Shown here: piece after piece, positions 8,707 through 18,046 of the stretch
Layout of the letters: each line of letters starts with the position of its first letter
Position numbering within the stretch: position 1 is the stretch's first letter
Source of the DNA: Maritalea mobilis
GTDB taxonomy: Bacteria > Pseudomonadota > Alphaproteobacteria > Rhizobiales > Devosiaceae
DNA: 64,000 nucleotides
Reading direction: 5' to 3'
NCBI RefSeq assembly: GCF_004363175.1
Contig: NZ_SNYR01000001.1
Span: forward strand, 1,240,001 to 1,304,000
Program-made: the position numbers and the translations under genes
The notes under the pieces: model-generated
The model's database searches: none
Seen by the model: the letters and a program-made list of their open reading frames with translations, nothing else
What the model was told of the DNA's origin: nothing

Positions 8707-11700
8707 TTGGACTATATGCGGCCAAATAAAATGGCACCAAGAGGTCTACATGCGAGATTGTTGCTGGCCTTCACTGGCATCTCATTGATTCCACTCCTCA
8801 TTGTCAGCGCCACCTTCTTTTATGTGCTTATTGCCAATCTTGAAGATGAGAACTTCGCCAAACTCGAATTCGTCAATGAGGCGAAACAGGCTGAAATCCG
8901 GCAATATTTGCAATTTGCCTCCCGCCAGGCAGACTCTTTAAGCCAAACAAATATCGTAAGGTATTCAATTGGTGAGTTTTACGGTTTTAGCTATGGCTTC
9001 CGCGAAATCTCCCCAGAACCGGAAGAAGCCGCCCGAATTTTGCGCGCAGCCTTTGGCGTCGGCGGCACTGCCAGCCGCGCTGACCGCGATAAGCTGATCA
9101 GCACCGCCCTGATTTACGACAATATGCACGCCCAGTTCCATGGCGAATATCAGGCCTTCATCGATTCTGCTGAATATGACAATCTCTATTTGGTCAACAA
9201 TCAGGGACGCATTGTCTATTCGGTTGAGAAGGACAATTATCTCGCCACTTCAATTTATGGCCCGCTGGCCAATGCGCCTGTCGCGCAAATATCGCAAAAG
9301 CTCCTCTCCACGGAAGAAGATTTAGGCATCGTTTTTCATGATTTTGATGAAGACGCAGTCACCGGGCACTTTGCTGCCTATTTGGCCGTAAAGGTCAAAT
9401 TCTATTCGCGCCCCAGCGGTGTTGTCGTGTTCCGATTGCCCACCAATGGCGTGGAGCGCTTGGTGCAATCTGAAACCCGCGAAGCCGGACGCGTGTTCCT
9501 CCTGTCATCAAATCGGCAGGTACTCAGCCACCCGTCAGAAAGCGACTACACCATTGGCGACAAGCCGGGTGCCGCCCGCACCTTGCGTCCAACTTCTGAT
9601 CGCGAAACAGCCAAGGTGTCCAACGGTCTCACCAATGGCCCCGCCCTCGCCGCTTTTGGCGGCGTGCGTGTGTTTGACCGCGATTGGCTTTTGGTCAGCG
9701 AAGTGCCAACGTCACAAGCTTATGCCAGCGTGAATACACTGATCGCCACGGTTTCAGCCCTTGCTTTGTTGGCAATTCCCATTCTGTTTTTCATCGCGAC
9801 GCGCTTGGCCAGCAGCGCCACACGCCCCATTTTACGGATCACCAACACGGCGGAGGCCATTGCCGCTGGCGACTTAAACCGCACCATGCCGGATATTGAA
9901 AAGCCAATCGAGTTAAAGCGTTTGGCCGATAGTTTCGGCCGCATGCGCGATGCGGTGCGCGACCAGCTTTCGCAAATCAACGCCAACGTCGCCGCCATTG
10001 AAGAAAAGAACGCCCAGCTGGAAGAAGCGGACCGGATGAAGGACACCTTTCTGGCCAACACGTCTCACGAACTGCGCACGCCCCTCAATGGCATTGTCGG
10101 GATTTCAGAAACACTCACCGCAGGCGCGGCAGGCGATCTATCCGAACGTCAGCGCAGCCAACTGCAGCTAATCACCTTCAGTGCCCGCAAGCTGTCGCGC
10201 TTGGTGGATGATCTGCTCGATCTCTATCGCATTCGCCAAGGCCGAATGCGGTTGGACATGCACCCGGTTGATGTCGCCACCAGCGTGCGCAACGTCCTGC
10301 TGCTATCAGAACCCCTACTGCGCGGCGAACCGGTGACGCTAGAAGTCGATATCGCCAAAGACACCCCGTTGGTCATGGCCGACCCGGTGCGGCTTGAGCA
10401 AATCCTGCACAACCTGGTGGGCAATGCCATCAAATATACCGAAGCAGGCACCATCCGCATCACTGCCGAAGCGCAGGATGGCACAGTGCAAATCTCCATC
10501 GCCGACACCGGCATGGGCATTTCCGAAGCGGATTTGGGACGCATGTTTAAGCCACTTGAACAAGCTGATGGCGTCGACACTGCGCGGAAAACTGGCGGCA
10601 CAGGTTTGGGCCTCACCATCGCCCGCCACCTCGCCACCATTTTGGGCGGCGAACTTTGGGCCAACAGCACCTTGGGTGAAGGCTCGGTTTTCACCCTAAA
10701 ACTAAAATCCGCCACCGCAAAGGATTTCGAACTCGAAGGCGCACCAGCCATCGCCCGTCAATCTGAAGGGTATCAAGAAAAACTGAACAGTTCCGACGAA
10801 AGCTGGCTGCAGGAAGATCAACCGATCAAAGATGGCGTGCCAGAGATTCTGGTCGTCGATGACGAGCCGATCAATCTGCAAGTGCTGCGCAACGTTCTTC
10901 TGCCGCAAGGCTTCGGCGTGCGCACGGCTGACAACGGCGCCACTGCCCTTGAACTGATAGACAAGCACCGTCCAAATCTGATCATCCTCGACGTAATGAT
11001 GCCCGATCTGAGCGGCCTTGAAGTGGCCCGCCGTCTGCGCGAGCGGTTCGACAGATTGGAACTTCCCATCATCATGGTCACCGCCCGCTCCCGCACCCGC
11101 GACATCATTGCAGGGCTGGAAGCTGGAGCGAATGACTATGTGGTCAAGCCATTCGTGAAGGACGAACTACTCGCCCGCGTCGACACGCTACTTGAAGCTC
11201 AACGCGCCCGCATGGCCAGCGCTGAAAACGCCCAGTTACACGCCGAAATGAAGCGCCGCATTCAAGTCGAAGACGCATTGCGCCTGTCTCAAACCCGCAT
11301 GGCTGGCTTGTTAGATAGCCTCAATGTTGGCCTTTGGTGTGTGGAAGAAACGGGAGATCTATTCTACACCAACCGCTTCGCGCAAGATTGGCTGGGCATT
11401 CAGGCCGGAACACGTGCCAACATCAAGCAATTGGTCAGCGAACAGGAGTTTGGTGAATTGCTCGCAAACTGCCGTGAAGATGGTGCAGCACGATTGGAAA
11501 ATGTGCACCTTAAAAACAAAGATGAAAAAGTGAGCTTGCACGCATTTGAAATGGACCAAGAAGTAGGCGGCGGCTTAAACATCATCATCCTGCCAAGCAG
11601 CAATGGCGATTGGGCCAACGCACCAGACCCGGCCATCCTGCGCCGCGCACTCGATACCATTGAAGTGCCCAGCATCGCGTCTACTGCGGTTAGCACAGAG

Positions 11701-12060
11701 AGCAATGAACGAACTGACGACAATAATGACGCCTATCGACAAACCACTGTTGAATTGATGTGCCAGGCGCTAAACATCTGGCAAAAATGCAGCAAAAAAT
11801 CGAAATTTGATTTTGCGGAGCAAAGCGGAATTTGGCGCGTGCATTTAGATCGCTCGTCGCTGCAAACCCGGACGCTGGACAAATATTTCTCTATCGACAC
11901 CCTGCCGCAAAACCCGCGCTGGCGCGATGTTTTGGCCACGGCAGATTATGTGTTGAACCATTGCGCAGAGGGCGACATGCAAACGGAGCTAAAAGCCCTT
12001 AAATCCTTGCGTGATCAGGTCAAACAGATGGTCTTAGATGGCGCGGCAAAAATCGGGTAA
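8707..12060 (+). CDS. Hybrid sensor histidine kinase with internal receiver domain
   Basis: The 1117-residue membrane protein has a TM segment at ~15-37, a ~300-residue periplasmic sensor region (dCache-like by length), a second TM at ~345-367 and a HAMP linker. The HisKA domain has phospho-acceptor His454 (SHELRTPLNG). The HATPase domain shows N box HNLVGNAIKY, DTGMGIS and GGTGLGL. The receiver domain (~712-832) has acidic pair VVDDE and phospho-acceptor Asp762 in LIILDVMMPD. A coiled linker, a PAS-like segment (LLDSLNVGLWCVEETGDLFY) and an unassigned C-terminal tail follow. No Hpt or DNA-binding partner is adjacent. It is divergent from the SBP gene over a 276-bp gap, so it may sense the substrate of that importer; this is inference. 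Confidence 0.9.
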   Translation: MDYMRPNKMAPRGLHARLLLAFTGISLIPLLIVSATFFYVLIANLEDENFAKLEFVNEAKQAEIRQYLQFASRQADSLSQTNIVRYSIGEFYGFSYGFREISPEPEEAARILRAAFGVGGTASRADRDKLISTALIYDNMHAQFHGEYQAFIDSAEYDNLYLVNNQGRIVYSVEKDNYLATSIYGPLANAPVAQISQKLLSTEEDLGIVFHDFDEDAVTGHFAAYLAVKVKFYSRPSGVVVFRLPTNGVERLVQSETREAGRVFLLSSNRQVLSHPSESDYTIGDKPGAARTLRPTSDRETAKVSNGLTNGPALAAFGGVRVFDRDWLLVSEVPTSQAYASVNTLIATVSALALLAIPILFFIATRLASSATRPILRITNTAEAIAAGDLNRTMPDIEKPIELKRLADSFGRMRDAVRDQLSQINANVAAIEEKNAQLEEADRMKDTFLANTSHELRTPLNGIVGISETLTAGAAGDLSERQRSQLQLITFSARKLSRLVDDLLDLYRIRQGRMRLDMHPVDVATSVRNVLLLSEPLLRGEPVTLEVDIAKDTPLVMADPVRLEQILHNLVGNAIKYTEAGTIRITAEAQDGTVQISIADTGMGISEADLGRMFKPLEQADGVDTARKTGGTGLGLTIARHLATILGGELWANSTLGEGSVFTLKLKSATAKDFELEGAPAIARQSEGYQEKLNSSDESWLQEDQPIKDGVPEILVVDDEPINLQVLRNVLLPQGFGVRTADNGATALELIDKHRPNLIILDVMMPDLSGLEVARRLRERFDRLELPIIMVTARSRTRDIIAGLEAGANDYVVKPFVKDELLARVDTLLEAQRARMASAENAQLHAEMKRRIQVEDALRLSQTRMAGLLDSLNVGLWCVEETGDLFYTNRFAQDWLGIQAGTRANIKQLVSEQEFGELLANCREDGAARLENVHLKNKDEKVSLHAFEMDQEVGGGLNIIILPSSNGDWANAPDPAILRRALDTIEVPSIASTAVSTESNERTDDNNDAYRQTTVELMCQALNIWQKCSKKSKFDFAEQSGIWRVHLDRSSLQTRTLDKYFSIDTLPQNPRWRDVLATADYVLNHCAEGDMQTELKALKSLRDQVKQMVLDGAAKIG

Positions 12061-12069
12061 TGCCGCGCC
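12040..12069. terminator. Hairpin between convergent genes
   Basis: GGCGCGGCA (12040-12048) pairs perfectly with TGCCGCGCC (12061-12069), overlapping the last codons of the kinase gene. There is no clear T-run on either side. The position between convergent genes supports a bidirectional terminator role. Confidence 0.45.
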
Positions 12070-12077
12070 TTCTAGCT

Positions 12078-13322
12078 TTATGCTTTCGGATTTTTCACCG
12101 TGCCATCAGCCAACCACTGATCAAACAGTTGCAGCACAAAGTCGCTAAACGCTTGATCATTGATGTGGCAATCCAGTTCCGTGAAGCCGACCTGCCCCTG
12201 CACTGATTTAGCCAGTTCCGCCACAAAGGCCGCGTGATTTTCCGGCTCATACGCAGGCTCACCCGGCTTGTCCCACTCTTCAATGCCTTGAAGCGGCGAA
12301 ATGATATGGGTTGGCGCTTTATTTTCCGCAGCACGCCCCGCTAATTCTCGCGCCAACAAACGCCGCTCATCTGCATTCAATGTGGCAGACGACAAAAGCC
12401 GATTATGAGCATGGAATGAGCGGTCATTAAACTGCTCAGGAAAAGGCTGCCAGCCCGGAAAATCCACCAGATCAATACAGCCCGGCGCAATCATCGCAGG
12501 CGTGCCAGAAACGGCCGCACCGCGCAACCGATCCGGCCCGGAGCTGACCACCGACCCCATCAATTCATTGCCCATCTCCTGTGGTGCAAAATCCATCACG
12601 CACGCAAATTTGCCTTCACGCGCCAGATTTTCAAACGCCATGCCGCCCATGCCAGTCGCGTGGAAAATGGCCACTTCAAAGCCCCGCTCTTCCAGTGCAG
12701 GCTTTAGTGCTTTCATATAGCGCAAGCAGGTAGACCCCATGCTGGTCATGCCAATCATTGGGCGACCTTCAGCAGGCAGCTGAACCGCCTGCGTTGCGCC
12801 CAACACCGCACCAGCCGCTTGGCTCAACGATGCTTTGCACACCGAATTCAAGCCATAAAGCCCCCCAGCCCACAGGATCATCTGAATATCTGTCGCCAAA
12901 CGATCCGCTGGAATAAGCGGTGAAAATGCGATGGTGGAAATGATATATTTCGGCACCCCAAGTGGCAGTGCTCGTGCGCAATCCAGCGCCAGATCGGTGC
13001 CCATAGAGCCACCCATAGCGATCATCCCATCAATGCGACCCTCAGCCTGCAATTGCTGACACAGGGCAGATGCACCCCGCGCCATAATCTGCATCGCCAC
13101 ATTCTCATCACCGGAGTCGATGGCTTCCTGAATGCTCGACCCAGCCGCCTCCGCCACGTCATGCTTCGACACATCCGTCGGCGTTGGTGGGTCGCCCAAA
13201 ACGCTCACATCCATGGTGAGCACATTGCCGCCCTGCCCTTTGATGGCATTGGTCAAATAATCCAGCTCATCGGATTTGGTGTCATAAGTGCCGATCACCA
13301 AAATGGTTTTCTTCTCTGCCAT
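12078..13322 (-). CDS. Tm-1-like ATP-binding domain protein (UPF0261)
   Basis: The 414-residue protein begins KKTILVIGTYDTKSDELDYL, the hallmark of the UPF0261/Tm-1-like family, and continues with the MAMGGSMGTDLALDC and HATGMGGMAFE loops typical of the two-domain ATP-binding fold. Plant Tm-1 inhibits tobamovirus replication, but bacterial members sit in catabolic operons and have no settled function. Here it is the last gene of tctC-tctB-tctA-ALDH-Tm1, 9 nt after the dehydrogenase gene and with a GGGAGG site. A metabolic role with the imported carboxylate is likely. The TIM-barrel partner often encoded beside it is absent. Confidence 0.9.
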   Translation of the reverse strand: MAEKKTILVIGTYDTKSDELDYLTNAIKGQGGNVLTMDVSVLGDPPTPTDVSKHDVAEAAGSSIQEAIDSGDENVAMQIMARGASALCQQLQAEGRIDGMIAMGGSMGTDLALDCARALPLGVPKYIISTIAFSPLIPADRLATDIQMILWAGGLYGLNSVCKASLSQAAGAVLGATQAVQLPAEGRPMIGMTSMGSTCLRYMKALKPALEERGFEVAIFHATGMGGMAFENLAREGKFACVMDFAPQEMGNELMGSVVSSGPDRLRGAAVSGTPAMIAPGCIDLVDFPGWQPFPEQFNDRSFHAHNRLLSSATLNADERRLLARELAGRAAENKAPTHIISPLQGIEEWDKPGEPAYEPENHAAFVAELAKSVQGQVGFTELDCHINDQAFSDFVLQLFDQWLADGTVKNPKA

Positions 13323-13331
13323 GGTGCCTCC

Positions 13332-14816
13332 CTAAAGCTGGATCCAAGCCGTTTTCAGATTTTCATATTTCTCAATCGCGTGGAGCGACTTGTCTGCCCC
13401 ATTGCCAGACTGCTTCATGCCTGCCAGCGGCACATTATTGCCCGCGCCGCCATAAGTGTTCACATGCACCACGCCAGATTTGATGTTGCGGACCATGCGG
13501 TGCGCCCGCGACAAGTTCGATGTCCACACGCCCGCCGCTAAGCCAAAGTCCGTGCCATTGGCCAATGCCACGGCTTCTTCTTCCGTATCGAAAGGCGTGA
13601 CAGACACCACTGGCCCAAACACCTCATTTTGGAACAAATCCATATTCGGCTTGATGTCGGTGAAAATAGTTGGCTCCATATAATAGCCCTGCCCGGCATT
13701 AAGTTGCTTGCCGCCCGTCACCAAGGTGCCACCTTCTTTTTGCGCCCGCTCTACAAAGGCCAAATCGCCCTCAAGTTGCTGCGCCGTGGTGATCGCGCCA
13801 ATATTGTTGCCCAAATCCAACGGGTCACCGACTTTATATTTCGCGGTTTCGGCGCGCAGTTTTTCAACAAAGGCATCATGAATGGTCCGCTCGACCAATA
13901 TGCGCGATCCCGCCACGCACACTTCCCCCGAATTTCGGAAAATACCAGCCGCAGAAACCTTCGCCGCATGGTCCAAATCCGCCGCATCGGCAAAAATAAT
14001 GTTGGGGGACTTGCCGCCCAATTCGAGATAGAGCCGCTTCATATTGGAGCGGGCAGCATAATCCATCAACCGTCGCCCCACACCGCCAGACCCGGTAAAG
14101 CCGATAATATCAATATCATGGTGCAGGCCCATGGCCTCGCCCGCCATAGAACCGCTGCCTGTGATCACGTTCAACACCCCATCCGGCAAACCCGCTTCTT
14201 GGCAAATTTCGGCCAAGCGCAACAAGTTGAGCGATGCAGCCTCTGATGGTTTCAACACCACGCTGTTGCCCGCTGCCAGTGCAGGCGCAATTTTCCATGC
14301 CCCGATCATCATCGGGAAGTTCCAAGGCACAATCGCCCCCACCACACCAACTGGCTCACGGTGGATGAGTGCCAATTGATTGTCTGCAGTGGGCGCAATT
14401 TCACCGTAAACCTTGTCGATGGCTTCTGCATAAAAGCGGAATGTGCCCGCTGCTGATCCCGGCTCGGCTTTGATTGCCATGCCGATTTCCGTGCCATTAT
14501 CCCGTGCGCCCAGCACTGCCATTTCTTTTGCATTGTCCGCGATCAGATCGGCAATTTTGTGCATTATTTTCATGCGGCCCTGCGGCGCCATGCGCGACCA
14601 GTCTCCGCGCTCAAAAACCTTGCGCGCCGCAAGCACCGCCCGGTCCACATCTTCAACAGTTGCCGCCGCCAATGTTGTCAGCTTTTTGCCGTCAATCGGG
14701 CTCACCACATCAACAGTGCCACCATCGCTGGCATCGACCCATTGGCCATCAATCAGCATTTTTTGCGGCGCAATCACCTTGTGGCGTAGCGCATTGATCT
14801 CTTCTTGCGTGATCAT
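13332..14816 (-). CDS. NAD(P)-dependent aldehyde dehydrogenase (PuuC/betaine-aldehyde type)
   Basis: The 494-residue enzyme oxidises an aldehyde to the acid. Catalytic Cys300 lies in SGEVCVAGSR, general base Glu265 in LELGGKSPN, and the oxyanion Asn in the IVPWNFPMM strand; length and layout match the class 1/2 ALDH superfamily. The best general resemblance is to gamma-aminobutyraldehyde or betaine aldehyde dehydrogenases, but substrate cannot be fixed from sequence. It lies between tctA (2 nt gap) and the Tm-1-like gene, and across the divergent promoter there is a class III aminotransferase that could generate an aldehyde substrate. Confidence 0.92.
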   Translation of the reverse strand: MITQEEINALRHKVIAPQKMLIDGQWVDASDGGTVDVVSPIDGKKLTTLAAATVEDVDRAVLAARKVFERGDWSRMAPQGRMKIMHKIADLIADNAKEMAVLGARDNGTEIGMAIKAEPGSAAGTFRFYAEAIDKVYGEIAPTADNQLALIHREPVGVVGAIVPWNFPMMIGAWKIAPALAAGNSVVLKPSEAASLNLLRLAEICQEAGLPDGVLNVITGSGSMAGEAMGLHHDIDIIGFTGSGGVGRRLMDYAARSNMKRLYLELGGKSPNIIFADAADLDHAAKVSAAGIFRNSGEVCVAGSRILVERTIHDAFVEKLRAETAKYKVGDPLDLGNNIGAITTAQQLEGDLAFVERAQKEGGTLVTGGKQLNAGQGYYMEPTIFTDIKPNMDLFQNEVFGPVVSVTPFDTEEEAVALANGTDFGLAAGVWTSNLSRAHRMVRNIKSGVVHVNTYGGAGNNVPLAGMKQSGNGADKSLHAIEKYENLKTAWIQL

Positions 14817-14818
14817 TC

Positions 14819-16297
14819 TTAAGTCCTTGGATTTTTAGCGCGAAATAGCGAATAGAAATGAGCCACCAGCACAATCACGATGATGCCGAAAAGCACCTGC
14901 GCCACGGGCCGCTCAATAAAGTCGAAAACCGTCTCAACCCGTGCCATGCTGGTGCGGAATTTCACTTCCATAATGCCGCCGAGCACCATGCCGAGAATGA
15001 TCGGCACAATCGGCAAATTCAACCGCTTGAGCATCAAACCAAACATGCCAAAGGCCGCCGCAATGGCACAATCAATGATTGAGTTACGTAGTGAAAAGAC
15101 GCCGACAAAGCTCAGCACCAAAATCACCATCCCCAAAAAACGATTGGGAATGCGCACCACTTGGGTGAGCCATTTGGTGGTGCCCAGCAAGAAGGCAAAG
15201 GCCAACACATTCAGCACAATCAATGCCAGATAAAGGCTGAGAATGAAGTCAAAATCGTTGGCGAACAATTGCGGACCAGGAATCACATTGTGCACATAAA
15301 ACACCGCCAGCATCATCGCGGTCAGCGCCTCGCCCGGAATGCCCAATGCCAAAAGCGGGATCATGGCCGCAGCAGGCACGGCATTATTCGCCGCCTCAGA
15401 TGCCACCAAGCCCTCTGGTGCCCCTTTGCCGAAATTCTCACCATTGCCAGATGTTTTGCGCGCCAGCGAATAGGAAAAGAACTGGGCCAGAAACTCGCCC
15501 ACACCGGGGATCATGCCCATCACCACACCGAAACCGGCAGAAGGCACAAAGATTTTCGGCATCCGCAGCACTTCCCGCAGCCCGTCAAAAAGCTTACCCA
15601 CTAAAGCAGGCGGTTCATTATGCTCATCTTCGCCCACCAGCAGCAAAAACGCCTGTGACAGCGCGAAAAGGCCAAGCACCACAACAATCAAATCGATACC
15701 AGAAGCCAACCAAGGCTGATCAAAAGTGTATCGCTGGGTGTAGCGTATGGATTCCAATCCAATGGTGTTGATGAAAATACCCAAACAGAGCAACGCGCCT
15801 GCCGCCAAGGCTTGCCCACGATGGGTCACCACCACCAGCACCATGCCCAACAGGGCCGCGAGGAAAATTTCGCGCGAACCAAACATTGGCGCCACCGCAG
15901 CCAACACGGGCGACAGCAACATCAAGGCGATGATCGAAATGATCCCGCCGCAAAAGCTGGCACCAAACGCCAATGACAAGGCCCGTGCGGCCTCGCCCCG
16001 CTTGGTCATGGGGAAACCATCATAAGTGGTAAGTGCGTTCACCGCTGTACCCGGTGCGTTGACCAAAATGGCCGGGATCGCCCCGCCATACATGGACGAA
16101 CCATAAATGCCCAACAAAAGGGTCAACCCCACAATCGGCTCCAGCGCAAAGGTCGCCGGCAGCAAAATCGCGATGGCGATGGCTGGCCCCACCCCCGGAA
16201 TAGCGCCAATAATCACGCCGCCGACCGAGCCAACAAACAGCGCAATCGCCACATCAATCCGCGCCAGCGCGCTTAAACTTGTCAATAAGAGTTCCAC
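14819..16297 (-). CDS. tctA: Tripartite tricarboxylate transporter large permease TctA
   Basis: A 492-residue membrane protein of about 12 TM segments. It carries the TctA fingerprints GAIPGVGPAIAIAILLPAT near residue 30, SMYGGAIPAILVNAPGTA near 75 and a second pseudo-symmetric copy GVVMGMIPGVGEFLAQF near 255. TctA transports a (poly)carboxylate delivered by TctC using an ion gradient. GTG at 16297 is chosen because AGGGGCG lies 7 nt upstream. The operon order is tctC, tctB, tctA. Confidence 0.93.
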   Translation of the reverse strand: MELLLTSLSALARIDVAIALFVGSVGGVIIGAIPGVGPAIAIAILLPATFALEPIVGLTLLLGIYGSSMYGGAIPAILVNAPGTAVNALTTYDGFPMTKRGEAARALSLAFGASFCGGIISIIALMLLSPVLAAVAPMFGSREIFLAALLGMVLVVVTHRGQALAAGALLCLGIFINTIGLESIRYTQRYTFDQPWLASGIDLIVVVLGLFALSQAFLLLVGEDEHNEPPALVGKLFDGLREVLRMPKIFVPSAGFGVVMGMIPGVGEFLAQFFSYSLARKTSGNGENFGKGAPEGLVASEAANNAVPAAAMIPLLALGIPGEALTAMMLAVFYVHNVIPGPQLFANDFDFILSLYLALIVLNVLAFAFLLGTTKWLTQVVRIPNRFLGMVILVLSFVGVFSLRNSIIDCAIAAAFGMFGLMLKRLNLPIVPIILGMVLGGIMEVKFRTSMARVETVFDFIERPVAQVLFGIIVIVLVAHFYSLFRAKNPRT

Positions 16298-16319
16298 AAA
16301 TCGCCCCTAAAACCCGAAC

Positions 16320-16898
16320 TCATAAATATAGAATGGCAAAGCCGCGCACCGCCGCAGGCAGATATTCATAAAGCGCCCCACCAGGTATTTTCACCTGCAA
16401 GAAGCTCTTAAACACCACCACGATCAAAAGCCCGGTCAGCGCCGCAAGCAGATAATATTGGCCCGCGCGATAGCCCAGCCGCCAAGTCATCAGCAGCAGA
16501 AAGCCGATGGTGGTGGGCAAATAACCCGTCAGCGGCACCAAGCTCACATAGGCCATAAACCACAGCACATATTCCGCGGCTTTCAGCCACACCAAGGCTT
16601 CGGCAACAAAGCCCGGCGCTTGCAACCCATTGCGGTGAAACCAAAATTGCAGCATTTGGAAAAAACCAAAGAACAACATGCCGACAATGCCGATGGCAGA
16701 CCAAAGACCCGGCTGTTTTTCCAATGGCAGATTGTCAAAAAACTTGGCCTGCGCCCCCAATTGGCTGGCCAAAAAAATCGCCACCAAAAAGGTGCAAACG
16801 CCAAACCAAACCAGTGCCGAGCTGTAAGGCGAAACAAAATAATCCTCGACCCTCTCGGCCCGATTAGATTTGCCGCCAATCTCATTTTCTTGAATCAT
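16320..16898 (-). CDS. tctB: Tripartite tricarboxylate transporter small permease TctB
   Basis: A small membrane protein (~192 residues) with four hydrophobic segments and the position and length of TctB. A longer frame starting with TTG at 16937 exists, but that codon lies inside the hairpin at 16924-16952 and would add a non-conserved MLRPNHIGEFDLT, so the ATG at 16898 (MIQENEIGG) is preferred. TctB sequences diverge strongly; the assignment rests mainly on operon position between tctC and tctA. Confidence 0.88.
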   Translation of the reverse strand: MIQENEIGGKSNRAERVEDYFVSPYSSALVWFGVCTFLVAIFLASQLGAQAKFFDNLPLEKQPGLWSAIGIVGMLFFGFFQMLQFWFHRNGLQAPGFVAEALVWLKAAEYVLWFMAYVSLVPLTGYLPTTIGFLLLMTWRLGYRAGQYYLLAALTGLLIVVVFKSFLQVKIPGGALYEYLPAAVRGFAILYL

Positions 16899-16923
16899 GG
16901 TTAGATCAAACTCACCAATATGA

Positions 16924-16952
16924 TTTGGCCGGAGCAAATTGCCCCGGCCAAA
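16924..16952 (-). terminator. Attenuating hairpin between tctC and tctB
   Basis: TTTGGCCGG...CCGGCCAAA forms a 9-bp perfect stem extended by two more pairs around one mismatch, with an AAATT loop. It lies in the 60-bp gap after tctC. As at 6725 and 29872, it sits just after a binding-protein gene and would favour high SBP levels. Confidence 0.6.
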
Positions 16953-16958
16953 TTCAAC

Positions 16959-17912
16959 CTATTCTTCTGCAAAGCGAGCAACCGTGTCTGCCACCGCTCG
17001 ATCTGCTTCAATCCGCGCAGCGGCCTCTTCAGCGCCTTGCCAATAAACACCGGCACCAGTTTCTTCAGCCAGCTTTTTCGCGGCATCGCTGGCCAATGCC
17101 TTTTGGGCTGCGGCGGCAATTTTCTCGCGCACATCTGCTGGCGTGTCCTTATGCACAAACAAGCCATTCCAAAGCGCGATATTGAGCGAAGGCTCAAGCT
17201 CACCAACGGTTGGGCTATCTGGCACCAACGGAATGCGATCCGTGGTAACTGTCGCCAACACATTCACCTTGTCGAGACATGGCAAAATCAACTGCAAGGT
17301 GGTGTTGATCACATCCGCATCGCCGGAAGCCAAAGTGTTGCAATCCAACGCATCAAACGCAGCATTTGAATAGAATTGCACGCCACGCTCTTCACCAAGC
17401 GCCATCGTCACCTGGGTTGGGATCAGGAACGAACCGAAATGACCAAGCAGCAATTTATTATCTTTAGAAAAGGCGGCCAGCTCATCAACATTTTGATATG
17501 GCGCGGCTTTTGAAGACGCAATCACGAACGGATAGGTCAAAAAAATGCCAACGGGCTCAAATGGATCTGGCTCCAACGCTGGAATGCCCACATAGGGGCC
17601 AACCAGCGGAATATCCACCACGAATGATCCGATCGTATATCCATCAGCAGGCGCTTGCGCCACTTCTGCTGCGCCAGGGAAAGGTCCACCGCCGCCACCG
17701 GGCTTGTTCACCACAGCTGCGGGCACGCCATACATAGTTTGAAACTCTTCTGCGATCATGCGGGTCAGCACATCTTCCAAATCCCCAGGTGGGAATGGCA
17801 CCACAAATGAAACAGGTTTTTCCGGATATTCAGCCATGGCTGGCGTAAGTGCAGCCATAATGGTCGCCAGTCCCAACAGGACCACCGAGATAAGTGAACG
17901 GATCGCACGCAT
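16959..17912 (-). CDS. tctC: Tripartite tricarboxylate transporter substrate-binding protein TctC/Bug
   Basis: A 317-residue exported binding protein with a signal peptide (MRAIRSLISVVLLGLATIMAALTPAMA, cleavage after AMA) and the Bug-family N-terminus YPEKPVSFVVPFPPGDLEDVLTRM, followed by VVNKPGGGGGP, which cradles the carboxylate. Unusual for the family is the acidic DLEDV where most have GGxxDxxAR, which may alter ligand choice. First gene of the operon; transcribed divergently from the IclR regulator, the likely controller. Confidence 0.9.
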   Translation of the reverse strand: MRAIRSLISVVLLGLATIMAALTPAMAEYPEKPVSFVVPFPPGDLEDVLTRMIAEEFQTMYGVPAAVVNKPGGGGGPFPGAAEVAQAPADGYTIGSFVVDIPLVGPYVGIPALEPDPFEPVGIFLTYPFVIASSKAAPYQNVDELAAFSKDNKLLLGHFGSFLIPTQVTMALGEERGVQFYSNAAFDALDCNTLASGDADVINTTLQLILPCLDKVNVLATVTTDRIPLVPDSPTVGELEPSLNIALWNGLFVHKDTPADVREKIAAAAQKALASDAAKKLAEETGAGVYWQGAEEAAARIEADRAVADTVARFAEE

Positions 17913-18046
17913 GATTTCCTCCCTACAGCGTTCGAAATTCTACCCATGGTTCATTATTATCACCATCGGCACATTTAATGGTTGCATTGTGAACCGATCT
18001 GAGTCAAGATTTTTATGAACATGTGAAGCAATTGATTTTTCGCCTT

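Noticed and set aside
13053-14246. Plus-strand frames of 162 and 205 codons
   Set aside because: Antisense to the Tm-1-like and aldehyde dehydrogenase genes, with no conserved sequence.
17940-18000. GGTTCA...TGAACC separated inverted repeat before the IclR gene
   Set aside because: Arms are only 6 bp and over 35 bp apart; too weak to call an operator.
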